Shown here: positions 38,504-46,548 of the stretch, in pieces
How positions within the stretch are numbered: the first letter of the stretch is position 1
Layout of the letters: the number at the start of each line of letters is the position of its first letter
Assembly: GCF_000334895.1 (NCBI RefSeq)
Contig: NZ_BAFM01000010.1
Coordinates: 82,613-146,612, forward strand
DNA length: 64,000 nt
From: Halococcus agarilyticus
GTDB lineage: Archaea > Halobacteriota > Halobacteria > Halobacteriales > Halococcaceae
Reading direction: 5' to 3'
The notes under the pieces: model-generated
What the model was told of the DNA's origin: nothing
Seen by the model: only the letters and a program-made list of their open reading frames with translations
The model's database searches: none
Program-made: the position numbers and the translations under genes

Positions 38504-38968
38504 TGTGAAGCGCGCCGTCGCCGTCCTCCTCACACGCGCGCCCTACGGCCGAGTCCACGTCCCCGAGGGACTGCGCGCGGCCCGCGGGGTCGCCGCCGGG
38601 TTCGACCGTCACGACGTCACCGAAGATGGGGTGTACGCTCCGGGAAGCGGTCGACCGTGCGGCGCTCAACATGCCCGACCACATCGAGGACCTCCTCGCC
38701 GAGAACGGCCGGATGGTCGCCGACCGCGAGGAGTACGCGGACGGGGACCGGTTTCCCGACACGACCGCGACGATCCACGGCGACTACGGCGAAGCACTCG
38801 CCGAGCAGTCTCTCACCGACGAGAGCGCGGTGTCCTACGAGGGCACCGCGAGCGCCTACGACGGCGAGCCAGGCATCCGCGAGGGCTACACCAACGAACG
38901 GGTGTTCTACGCGCCGACCGCGGCTGTGTCTCGGCGGCGTGCTCGAAGCACTCCTTCGGTTGGAGTGA
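38504..38968 (+). pseudogene. Decayed DsrE-like gene fused to an unidentified fragment
   Basis: From GTG 38504 the frame reads VKRAVAVLLTRAPYGRVHVP then EGLRAARGVAAGFDRHDV, a convincing N-terminus of a DsrE/TusD-like sulfur-relay protein. At about 38635 the reading must shift to continue LREAVDRAALNMPDHIEDLL and AENGRMVADREEYADG. The next part (SYEGTASAYDGEPGIREGYT, NERVFYAPTA) is not DsrE-like. A second shift near 38925 is needed to reach LCLGGVLEALLRLE and a stop at 38968. Two frame changes and mixed content argue for a decaying locus. Sequence just upstream (LADLLGEADRVVSL then stop, in a third frame) may be another remnant. Confidence 0.6.
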
Positions 38969-39034
38969 ACCCGCCCGATCCGGCCATACTGCCGGAGACG
39001 GTACGCTTTTGCCACCGTCGGGCGAGGCTCGGGT

Positions 39035-39703
39035 ATGCGAGTCGCACTACTCGGCGGTACCGGCGACATCGGCGAAGGAATGGCGCTTCGATGGGCACGC
39101 GACACCGACCACGAGATCGTGATCGGCTCCCGGAACGCCGAGAGGGGCGAGTCCCGCGCAGCGGACTACCGCGATCGCCTGGCCGATCGCGGCGTCGATA
39201 CCGACGTTTCGGGAACCGACAACGCGAGCGCCGCCGCGGGGAGTCGGGTCGTCGTGGCGAGCGTTCCACCGGCGTACGCCGCCGACACGATCGAGGCCGT
39301 GTGCGACGACCTCGCGGACGAGGCGATCGTCGTCAGCCCCGCGGTGGCGATGGCGCGCGACGGGACCGGCTTTCACTACGACACGCCGGACGCTGGCAGC
39401 GTCGCGGAGGCGGTCGCGGCCGCCGCCCCCGAGGGAACCCCGGTCGTGAGCGCGTTCCAGAACCTCGCGGCCGGCGCGCTCACCGATCTCGACCGCGAGC
39501 TCGATCTCGATGTCGTGGTCTCTGGCGACGACGCCGACGCGAAGGGTGTCGTCGTGGGGCTCGCGGAGGAGATCGACGGGCTGCGTGCGCTCGACGCCGG
39601 CGCGCTCGCGAACAGCGCCGAGATCGAGAGCATCACGCCGCTGCTGATCAACCTCGCGATGAACAACGACGGGCTGCACGACCTCGGCGTCCGGTTCCAG
39701 TAG
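39035..39703 (+). CDS. npdG: NADPH-dependent F420 reductase
   Basis: Npd/Fno transfers hydride between NADPH and coenzyme F420. The 222-residue protein starts with the dinucleotide site MRVALLGGTGDIGEGMALRW (GGTGxIG). It has IGSRNAERGE after the second strand, where the Arg favours the NADP 2'-phosphate. SAFQNLAAGALTDLD and NSAEIESITPLLINLA are the C-terminal family marks. The ATG at 39035 starts directly at the first strand. Together with cofH at 30 kb this shows that the organism makes and reduces F420. The gene is followed by an 87-bp convergent gap to the amidohydrolase. Confidence 0.93.
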   Translation: MRVALLGGTGDIGEGMALRWARDTDHEIVIGSRNAERGESRAADYRDRLADRGVDTDVSGTDNASAAAGSRVVVASVPPAYAADTIEAVCDDLADEAIVVSPAVAMARDGTGFHYDTPDAGSVAEAVAAAAPEGTPVVSAFQNLAAGALTDLDRELDLDVVVSGDDADAKGVVVGLAEEIDGLRALDAGALANSAEIESITPLLINLAMNNDGLHDLGVRFQ

Positions 39704-39790
39704 CTGCTGTCGGAACTCGAACGACTTTTTCGAACGACCGAACCACGGGAGCGTCGCCTACCGCCGCATCGGTTCGATCGTCGCGGCCGG

Positions 39791-41110
39791 TCATGGAACC
39801 GGCTCATCGACGACCGCGTCGAGGTCGAGGTCCACGGCACGAGCCTCCTCGCGGATCGCGTGGGCGTCGGCGACCGTGAGTTCGCCGCCCTCGTAGAGCA
39901 CCTCGCCGTCGACCATCGTGAACGCGACGTCGTCGCCGTGGGCCGCGAACACGAGGTGTGAGAGCACGTCGTGCAGCGGCGTCGCACGCGTCAGGTCGGT
40001 CGTGAGTCCGACGATGTCGGCCTTCCACCCCTCCGCGAGTTTGCCGACCTCCTCGAACCCGGCGGCGTCCGCACCGTTGATCGTCGCCATCTCGAACACC
40101 GTCTCGGCGGGCGTGCTCGTGGGATCGAGCGCGTCGACCTTCTGGAGCAGGCTCGCCTGGCGCATCTCGGTGAACGGGTCGAGGGTGTTGTTGCAGGGCG
40201 GCCCGTCGTTGCCGAGCGCGACGTTGATCCCGCGATCGAGGTAGTCCGGGATCGGCGCGATCCCCGAGGCGAGCTTCATGTTCGAGGACGGGCAGTAGGT
40301 GACGTGGGTGCCGGTTGCGGCGAGCACCTCGCGCTCGGTCTCGTCGGTGTGGACACAGTGGGCGAGCACGACGTCCTCGCCGGTGATTCCGACCTCGTCG
40401 AGCCAGTGGATGTTGCGGTGGCCGGTCTCGCGCTCGACGGTCGCGATCTCGTCTTCGTTCTCGCTGGCGTGGGTGTGGATCCGGACGCCGTCGTAGCGGT
40501 CGGCGAGCTCGCGCGTGCCGCGGAGACACTCCTCCGTGCAGCTCACCGCGAATCGGGGCGTCACCGCGTATCTGATCCGGTCGTCGAACGCACCGTGATA
40601 CTCCCGGATGAGTCGCTCGCTCTCGTCGAGGCCGGCGTCGGTCTCTTCGAGGAGTCCGTCGGGCGACTCCTGATCCATGAGGACCTTCCCGAGCCGCCCG
40701 CGGATCCCCAGCTCGCCGGCGGCCTCGAACGCGCGGCCGGCATGCGAGACCGAGAGGTGATCGATACACGTCGTCGTTCCGCTCTCGATGAGTTCGAGGT
40801 AGCCGAGCTTCGCGGCGGCCTCCATCTGATCGCCGTCGAGGGTCGCCTCCATCGGGAGGATGTACTCGAACAGCCAGTCCAGCAGCGCGGTGTCGTCCGC
40901 GATCCCTCGCCCCAAACTCTGGACCGAGTGGACGTGGCCGCCGACCAGCCCCGGTGCGAGCACGTCGTACGCCGCGGTCGGGTGGTCGGGGTAGCGATCC
41001 TCCAGCTCCGCTGCGTTGCCGACGGCCTCGATCCGGTCGCCCTCGACGACGACCGCACCGTCGTGGATGACTGTCCGCGCGTCGGCGACGACGGTGCCAG
41101 CCAGTAGCAT
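39791..41110 (-). CDS. Amidohydrolase of the 5'-deoxyadenosine / S-adenosylhomocysteine deaminase group
   Basis: This 439-residue TIM-barrel amidohydrolase has the HxH metal motif GGHVHSVQSLGRG (about residues 58-60), a His in HTHASENEDEI, a His in LAHCVHTDE, and the final Asp in LGNDGPPCNNTLD. SSNMKLASGIAPI is typical of the TRZ/ATZ/SAH-deaminase branch. Characterised archaeal relatives deaminate 5'-deoxyadenosine, methylthioadenosine or S-adenosylhomocysteine; the exact substrate is not predictable. The start ATG at 41110 gives MLLAGTVVADARTV, the usual first strand. The gene stands alone between npdG (convergent) and a decayed transporter. Confidence 0.88.
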   Translation of the reverse strand: MLLAGTVVADARTVIHDGAVVVEGDRIEAVGNAAELEDRYPDHPTAAYDVLAPGLVGGHVHSVQSLGRGIADDTALLDWLFEYILPMEATLDGDQMEAAAKLGYLELIESGTTTCIDHLSVSHAGRAFEAAGELGIRGRLGKVLMDQESPDGLLEETDAGLDESERLIREYHGAFDDRIRYAVTPRFAVSCTEECLRGTRELADRYDGVRIHTHASENEDEIATVERETGHRNIHWLDEVGITGEDVVLAHCVHTDETEREVLAATGTHVTYCPSSNMKLASGIAPIPDYLDRGINVALGNDGPPCNNTLDPFTEMRQASLLQKVDALDPTSTPAETVFEMATINGADAAGFEEVGKLAEGWKADIVGLTTDLTRATPLHDVLSHLVFAAHGDDVAFTMVDGEVLYEGGELTVADAHAIREEARAVDLDLDAVVDEPVP

Positions 41111-41248
41111 AACCGAGTACCGGTCGCTGGGCGACGAGTAAAAAGGTTGCTAGCCGGCAGTCGACGCACTTCTTGGCCAGTTGTGGTGGTCGAACGGGGA
41201 CGAACGCCACGGCTCGTGGTGAGTGTTAACACAGCGTGGCCGCCCCGT

Positions 41249-42008
41249 TCAGCCGTGGCCGAGCAGCACGACACCGCTTCCGAGCAGGATCACGCCGCCA
41301 CAGGTGCCGAGCACCACCGGAATACCCGGCCCCGCCGTTGCCGACCGACAGTGCGACGACCGTCGTGAACGCGACCGGGCCGACGGTCTGCCCGAGCCGG
41401 AGCATGCTGGTTCGGACGCTCATCATGCCCGCACGGAGCCGGCCAGGCACGAGGCCGATCACGGTGCTGTCGAGCGAGGGCGTGATGAGCCCGACGCCCA
41501 CGCCGAACCCGAGGAGACAGACGACCACGACCGGGAGCGACGGCTGGAGTGCGAACCCGAGCAGCGAGACGCCGTACCACGCGAACCCGATCGCGACCAA
41601 GACTGGTGGATCGTAGCGCCCGGCGAGCCGACCGTACTGGGTGTTGACCGCCGCGCTGTCGGTCGCGAGCGCGGCGAGGAACAGGCTGATCCACCCGCTC
41701 GTCAGGCCGTAGGCGTCGCCCAGCACGAACGGCATCGCGGTCAGCACGCCGTAGAACACGAAGAAGTGGGCGAACATGGTGGCGTGGGCCGCGACGGCGC
41801 GCGGGTACGACAGCACCTCGCGCATCCGCCGGAAGTGGGTCCGGATCGACTGTCGCCCGTCGATCGCCGGCTCGTCGAGGACGAACAGCGCGTAGCAACC
41901 CACGAGAACGGCGACGCCGAAGAACAGGAACGGGGCCTCCCACCGGATCGTCGCGAGCGCGCCGCCGTCGATCTCGATGGTGGTACTGCGGCGCGAGTCG
42001 TCGTAGTG
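41249..42008 (-). pseudogene. MFS transporter remnant (N-terminus missing, C-terminal frameshift)
   Basis: The minus-strand reading contains about seven transmembrane segments of an MFS carrier, from APFLFFGVAVLVGCYALFVL through PVVVVCLLGFGVGVGLITPS. The whole first half is absent: upstream of GALATIRWEAPF the frame runs into the 40-bp palindrome. At the other end, after SVGNGGAG, one base is lost or gained near 41330. The last helix (IPVVLGTCGGVILLGSGVVL then LGHG and stop at 41249) is in a different frame. Two independent lesions make this a pseudogene. The original substrate is unknown. Confidence 0.75.
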
Positions 42009-42048
42009 GTCGACGATCAGCGTGCTCGCGAGCACGCTGATCGTCGAC
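42009..42048. repeat. Perfect 40-bp palindrome
   Basis: GTCGACGATCAGCGTGCTCG is followed immediately by its exact reverse complement CGAGCACGCTGATCGTCGAC, with no spacer. It sits precisely where the truncated MFS gene (minus) meets a truncated peptidase-like gene (plus). Both reading frames therefore show the same words VLASTLIVD at their broken ends. Confidence 0.9.
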
Positions 42049-42285
42049 GGGACGCTGTACGACCTCGGGGCGAGCACCGTCGCCGCGACCGACCCCGAAG
42101 TCGACACCCCTTCGGACAACGTCGTCCCGGCAGTCGCGACGGTCTACGTCGACCGCCGGCTCACGCTTGGCGAGAACGAACGGACCGCCCATTCCGAGCT
42201 CGAGGACGTCGTGAGCACGGTCGTCGACGAGTACGGCGACGACGTCGCGCTCACGATCGACGAGTTCGCCGACGGCTACCGCTGA
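42022..42285 (+). pseudogene. M20-type amidohydrolase/peptidase fragment
   Basis: The open frame of 87 codons reads DNVVPAVATVYVDRRLTLGE followed by NERTAHSELEDVVSTVVDEY, similar to the dimerisation-domain segment NVVPxxAxxxxDRRxxPGE of M20 peptidases and YgeY-type hydrolases. There is no N-terminal catalytic domain, and the frame stops 30 residues later without the C-terminal catalytic part. Its first residues come from the 40-bp palindrome. I regard it as a fragment brought in by rearrangement; the family call is moderate. Confidence 0.5.
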
Positions 42286-43251
42286 CGCCGCGCTTCGACT
42301 CCGTCCGGATCACCGGAGGTCGTCGGTAGCCGTGTGACGACGGCGGGAAACGACCGGTTGTCGAATCTTCTCCGATCGGCTTTGGGATGTCTCGTTCGTT
42401 GAATCCGACTCGTCGGGCGTTCGGGGTCGCCACCCGGGGACGTTCTCGAAACCAGACGGAACGATCGTCCGCCCTCCACGACGTCGTTCGCGTTCGGAAC
42501 CATCGATCACCCGCCGTTCGACGGTGTCATCCTCCGTTTTTCTGCTCTCCCGTGTCGCGGATCTGCATACGGTCCGTTCATCTCTCGCCGGTTCTCCGTC
42601 CCCCGAGGCTGGCCGTATCCGACACACGGTCCGGAATTAACGCACTAAGGATGTATAACAACTCGGTCCGCTCCATCGACATCGACGGGGACAGTCGGAC
42701 CGTGTTCTGGACACCGTACTGACAGATATCTTCGCTTGTCCGGTGATGTGGAAAGCAAAACAAACCTCCCGATTTGATCTCGGCTGCTAACGGCGAGACA
42801 CCCTCAATTCCAATTGGAGAAAACCCGATAAATCAAGGAAAATTCACGATCTGGGGATATCGAAGACCAAGATACGGGTATCAAGCGGTTGTTTTTGTAC
42901 CTATGGGTCCCATTGTATCGGGGATGTACAAGTACGACCGTCAACGTGTGTCCGTCGTTCGAACGAGGCTATCAACGTTCGAAGTGGCCTTCTCGTCGTG
43001 CCCATTCGCCTCTGACGACGAAATGAACGAGTCTGTATCTCCCCTGATCTGGCAAAATTCGGGAAGCTTGTTTTGAACGGGCTCCCCCTCGATCTCGAAT
43101 CGTCGATGGAACAGCCGGTGCGAACACGCCGTCGGCTTCCGTTCGATCGTGACCGGCAGCGTCGCTTCGTCGGCAGTCGTCCGAGTGATTCGGGTACGGG
43201 TCGTTCCGCCGAAAAGCAACGATTAAACGGCGGGCAATCCTCGCGCCCGAT
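42286..43251. other. 966-bp gap containing an AT-richer island
   Basis: No gene is well supported. The stretch from about 42630 to 43080 is clearly poorer in GC than its surroundings (for example CAATTCCAATTGGAGAAAAC near 42807) and contains a near-palindrome CCAATTGG. A 23-codon frame at 42651-42722 (MYNNSVRSIDIDGDSRTVFW then TPY) has an AT-rich element 18 bases upstream and might be a tiny gene, but evidence is thin. Longer open frames here are compositionally unlike haloarchaeal proteins. Confidence 0.45.
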
Positions 43252-44343
43252 ATGCAACGACGGGCTGCGGCGGTCTACATCGTCTTCTTCGTGGTGGTCG
43301 CGATCGCGGCGTACTCGCTGACCACGGTCGCCGAGGAGCCGAGCGTCTCGGTCGAGGGCCAGAACTACACTCAGGGGGACACCCTCGATGTCGAAGGACA
43401 GGCGTGGATGGTCAACGTCAGCGACGGCTCCGGCCAGCTGTCGCGGGTCAACGAGTCGGTTCGGTTCACTGCCTCGTTCGCGAACAACTCGACGCTGCTC
43501 TTCCAAAACGGGACCTATCGGTCGGTGCCAAACGGCTCGGGTGGTGGGGGCGCAGCCGGGACCACCGGTCCAGCGACGACGAGTGCCGCCACCACGACGG
43601 GCGGCAGCGCCACGACGCCAGGCGCGAACGCCACCACCGCTCCGTCCGGCGGTGACACCAACGACTCCGCCGGAACGCGCTTCCGGGTCGTGATCGCCAA
43701 CGCGACCGAGGGCAACGCCTCAGCCGGAAACGCTTCCGCCGGGAACGCCTCCGCCAACGCATCCAGCGGGAACGCGTCCGGCGGCAACGCCTCCGCTGGC
43801 AACGCATCGGGCGGGAACGCCGCGGCCGTGAACGTCTCGTCGTTCACGCTCCGCGAATCGTTCGACGTGACCCAGCGGCTGCAAGCCGATTCGGACGTCG
43901 CGGACACGCTGCTGTCCACGGTCAACGGGACCCAGTACGTCCGCTACCGGAACGGCACGACGCAGCAACTCGACGAGTACCTGCCGACGCCCGAGACCCG
44001 GAACGTCTCGGTCGGCGACTCGTTCCCGTATCAAAACAACTCCACGAGCGTCGCGGGCGTCAACACGAGCGGCGTGTCGCTCGCGTGGGAGGGGACCCGG
44101 AACGAATCGGTCGAGCTCGCGGCGGGCGAGAACGTCACCGTCGGTAACACGACCTACGTCGCCCAGTACGGCGCTGACAACAGCACCGTCACGCTCTCGC
44201 GCGACGTCGCCGGTTACCAGGCGGAACTGGCCGATCAGGCGGAGTTCCACGACCGCATCCTCGGTCTCTGGGGGATCGCCGTCATCAGCATCCTCGCCGC
44301 CATCCTCATCGCGGGACTCGCGTATCTGCCGGTTCGAGGCTGA
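43252..44343 (+). CDS. Membrane-anchored surface glycoprotein with NAS sequon repeats
   Basis: This 363-residue protein has one N-terminal helix (residues 5-26, signal-anchor-like) and one C-terminal helix (about 338-359), so the large middle part should face outside. It contains more than twenty N-x-S/T sequons. A Thr/Ala/Gly linker at about 98-135 (TTGPATTSAATTTGG) is likely O-glycosylated. A block near residues 152-188 is made of GNAS repeats: GNASAGNASAGNASANASSG, then NASGGNASAGNASGG. The Asn/Ser pattern points to dense N-glycosylation. I recognise no enzymatic domain; related haloarchaeal proteins are uncharacterised. The ATG at 43252 fits a short-leader transcript (TTAAACGG near 43224). 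Confidence 0.78.
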   Translation: MQRRAAAVYIVFFVVVAIAAYSLTTVAEEPSVSVEGQNYTQGDTLDVEGQAWMVNVSDGSGQLSRVNESVRFTASFANNSTLLFQNGTYRSVPNGSGGGGAAGTTGPATTSAATTTGGSATTPGANATTAPSGGDTNDSAGTRFRVVIANATEGNASAGNASAGNASANASSGNASGGNASAGNASGGNAAAVNVSSFTLRESFDVTQRLQADSDVADTLLSTVNGTQYVRYRNGTTQQLDEYLPTPETRNVSVGDSFPYQNNSTSVAGVNTSGVSLAWEGTRNESVELAAGENVTVGNTTYVAQYGADNSTVTLSRDVAGYQAELADQAEFHDRILGLWGIAVISILAAILIAGLAYLPVRG

Positions 44344-44485
44344 GCTTTCTTCGGCACTTTCGATCTGGTCCAGCGGTTCGTACTGAACCTCTCGCCTGAT
44401 TTCACGAGATCGTTCGTTCTCACGCCCGCGTGCCTGACGGCTCGGCTTGGCTCGTTGCGGCGTTTCCGATCACTCGAAACAAGAC

Positions 44486-44731
44486 TCAGGAGAGGCCTGA
44501 ACCACCCGAACGTCACTCGCCACGCTTGCTCGTTCTGTCTCTCGGATCTCTCTACGCGCCTCAGCAGTGCCGCGGACCTGTTCGGCGTGCTTCGACGGGC
44601 TGGGAGGGATTCGAACTACGCGCAGACGTGCTCGCTTTGCTGCGCGCGCCTGCTCTACTTCGACCCCCCAGCGTTCGCTGTTCACTCCTCGCCGTCGCTC
44701 GAAGGAACAGCGGGCTGGGAGGGATTCGAAC
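44486..44731. repeat. Tandem fragments of the tRNA-Lys 3' end
   Basis: GGGCTGGGAGGGATTCGAAC, the last 20 bases of the tRNA-Lys gene read on the plus strand (44821-44840), recurs exactly at 44597-44616 and 44712-44731, spaced about 110 bp. A fourth, worn copy (AGAGGCCTGAACCACCCGAA, near 44491-44510) shares the bases that follow the 44712 copy. Such partial tRNA copies are typical attachment-site remnants left by integrase-mediated insertions. No integrase gene remains in the window. Confidence 0.75.
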
Positions 44732-44819
44732 CACCTGAACGTCGCTCGCTACGCTCGCTCGTTCCATCGTTCGAATCCTCCGTTGCCGCTCCGCTCCTCA
44801 CGTCCGTTCGTCGCAGGAG

Positions 44820-44893
44820 CGGGCTGGGAGGGATTCGAACCCCCGACCGTCCGGTTAAAAGCCGGACGCTCTGCCTAACTGAGCTACCAGCCC
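44820..44893 (-). tRNA. tRNA-Lys (TTT anticodon)
   Basis: This is a 74-nt cloverleaf on the minus strand. The acceptor GGGCTGG pairs with CCAGCCC with discriminator G. The D-arm is AGCTCAGTTAGGCAGAGC, the anticodon arm TCCGGCTTTTAACCGGA shows anticodon TTT, and the T-arm is GGGGGTTCGAATCCCTC. CCA is not encoded. Its 3' end is the source of the tandem fragments downstream. Confidence 0.96.
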
Positions 44894-44922
44894 ACACGCG
44901 GTCTCGGGCCGTCGAGCCTAAA

Positions 44923-45615
44923 TCAGTACCGTTCCGGCGGCGAATCCTCCGTCGGCTCCCACCCATCGAGCGCCTCGGCGACGAGGGTTGCGGGGTCGAC
45001 GCCCCGGAGGGCGGCCTGGCGTCTGAGCTCGCGGTAGGTCCCCGGCGGGAGGTCGAGCGTCACCTCGCCTGGCGGCACGCCGTGCGCTTCGAGCGCCCGC
45101 TCCGGCGGCGTGCCCGCGTTGACGTCGCTCGCGATCGAGCGGACGTCCCGAACGGTGAGATCGGCGTCGAGGGTCGCCCACGCCAGCAGGAAGCGCGCCT
45201 CGCCCGCGACCCGGGCGATGTGCTTCGCCGCGGTCGGGGCGATCTCGCCGGTGGCGACGTACTGACGGATCGAACGGGGCAGATCGTGGACCCGCGCCCA
45301 CTTCCGGATGAACGACACCGTGGCGTCGCCGTCGGTGCGCTCGGCCGCGGCCTTGTACGAGCCCTCGCCACGGACCAGGGCCGCACACGCCGCCGCCCCG
45401 CGGAGCATGTAGACGCTGTCGGCGTCACCCACCGAGTCGTCGGCGAACGACCGGACGATCTCGGCGGCGCGCGCCACGCTCTCGGGATCGTCGGGGTCGA
45501 ACTGGACCGCCTCCCGCGCGCGCTCGCCGGCGAAGGCGGGATCGCCCCGGATCACCGGCTCGCCGACGGGCGAGTCGCGCTCGGGGCTCGCGTCGGGCGT
45601 GCCGTCAGGGCTCAT
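44923..45615 (-). CDS. Haloarchaeal protein with ParB-like helix-turn-helix
   Basis: This 230-residue protein carries a segment at about residues 85-165 (YKAAAERTDGDATVSFIRKW, RVHDLPRSIRQYVATGEIAP, TAAKHIARVAGEARFLLAWA) with the spacing of the ParB/KorB DNA-binding domain. It includes the phrase equivalent to LPxxIxxxVxxGxIxxxxAxxL. The ParB N-terminal nucleotide-binding domain is absent. The C-terminal LDLPPGTYRELRRQAALRGV resembles a short ribbon-helix or C-terminal cap. It is probably a DNA-binding regulator conserved in haloarchaea; target unknown. The ATG at 45615 fits. It lies just upstream of tRNA-Lys on the same strand. Confidence 0.75.
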   Translation of the reverse strand: MSPDGTPDASPERDSPVGEPVIRGDPAFAGERAREAVQFDPDDPESVARAAEIVRSFADDSVGDADSVYMLRGAAACAALVRGEGSYKAAAERTDGDATVSFIRKWARVHDLPRSIRQYVATGEIAPTAAKHIARVAGEARFLLAWATLDADLTVRDVRSIASDVNAGTPPERALEAHGVPPGEVTLDLPPGTYRELRRQAALRGVDPATLVAEALDGWEPTEDSPPERY

Positions 45616-45675
45616 ACCGCTTCGTGGAGACGGCGGATGAAAAACGCCCCGCCGCCGTGCGCCGTCCGCGCACCC

Positions 45676-45807
45676 TCAGTCGGCGTTCGCCTCGCGCTCC
45701 TCCGAGAGATGCTCCCAGATCTCGGTGCAGCCACAGCCGTCGCTCACGCCGTCGAGGTGGTCGGTGCTCGGTTCCCGCTGCTCGTCGGTCGACTCGTCCC
45801 CACTCAT
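45676..45807 (-). CDS. Small acidic CxC protein (43 residues)
   Basis: The peptide reads MSGDESTDEQREPSTDHLDG then VSDGCGCTEIWEHLSEEREA and NAD. The CGC pair suggests metal binding or a redox role, and acidic mini-proteins with Cys pairs are common in haloarchaea. The ATG (45807) overlaps the stop of the preceding 27-codon frame by 4 bp, the usual sign of translational coupling. No function can be assigned. Confidence 0.6.
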   Translation of the reverse strand: MSGDESTDEQREPSTDHLDGVSDGCGCTEIWEHLSEEREANAD

Positions 45808-45887
45808 CGGGACGCTCCCGGCTCGTCGTACAGCTCCGGTGCGACGTCCGCCGACGCGTGCTGGCGTTCGCCGTCGTTCTCGGTCAT
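45804..45887 (-). CDS. Very small acidic protein (27 residues)
   Basis: From ATG 45887 the peptide is MTENDGERQHASADVAPELY then DEPGASR, stopping at 45804 inside the start of the CxC gene (ATGA overlap). The overlap and composition support a real coupled pair, but the length is short enough that chance cannot be excluded. Confidence 0.4.
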   Translation of the reverse strand: MTENDGERQHASADVAPELYDEPGASR

Positions 45888-46111
45888 CGATCCACCGTAC
45901 GCCGGTGATCGGCATAAGGCCGCGTCCACCTGTAAACCCTACCCGGGCTCCCGTGTACCGGCAACAACTGTGTCCATGTCCGACGCCCGATCCGCGATCC
46001 ATTCAACTCCCCTCGGTCGATTTCGCTACTGTCGCGCGTCACCGAATTCGTGGACGATCGGGACCGATCGGCGGTCGATGGGTTCAGGGGGGCGCGGCGT
46101 CGAGGACGGCT

Positions 46112-46441
46112 GTGCCAATCGACGTCCACCAGCTCGACGACGGGGCGTGGATCAGCGTCAACGACACTCGCGAGGTCAACGTCGGCGACCTCTGGTGGCT
46201 CGCGCGCCACGACTTCTGCGCCTGTGCAATGGCGGATTTCCTCGCCGAGGGGTTCGTCGAGGTCGGCGTCGACCCGCCAGCGATCGAGGCCCGCATCGCC
46301 GGCCAGTGCATCGCCTGCGGGGCGAGCGGCGTCACTTCGTGGCTCACGGTCGGTCGGGTGATCGACGACGAGTTTCACTCCGTGGTTCCCGAGAGCGTCC
46401 ACGTCCCCCGCCGACGCACTCGTCTCGCTCGTCCCGAATGA
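46112..46441 (+). CDS. Conserved haloarchaeal protein with CxC and CxxC motifs
   Basis: The frame of 109 codons from GTG 46112 reads PIDVHQLDDGAWISVNDTRE, then WWLARHDFCACAMADFLAEG and IAGQCIACGASGVTSW. Cys pairs CAC and CIAC, spaced about 38 residues apart, could bind one metal. The protein proper seems to begin at this GTG, because upstream translation is Arg-rich and unlike protein. Short haloarchaeal families with this layout exist, but I cannot name the function. It precedes the nitrite/sulfite reductase gene by 107 bp on the same strand. Confidence 0.6.
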   Translation: MPIDVHQLDDGAWISVNDTREVNVGDLWWLARHDFCACAMADFLAEGFVEVGVDPPAIEARIAGQCIACGASGVTSWLTVGRVIDDEFHSVVPESVHVPRRRTRLARPE

Positions 46442-46548
46442 CCGATCCGGCGACTCCGACGTACCGGCAACACTCTCCCCCTCCCGCGAGACGCGGGGAG
46501 GATTGACGCCACGGGCGAGGGTTTAGGCGTCGGCCCGTTGATACGGGT

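Noticed and set aside
44597..44840. CRISPR-like spacing of the 20-bp repeats
   Set aside because: Repeats are identical to the tRNA-Lys end, intervals are about 90 bp of repeat-type sequence and no cas gene is present.
44455..46506. 683-codon plus-strand open frame over tRNA-Lys and the ParB-like gene
   Set aside because: It runs through a tRNA, the tandem tRNA fragments and antisense of two genes; the translation is repetitive and not protein-like.
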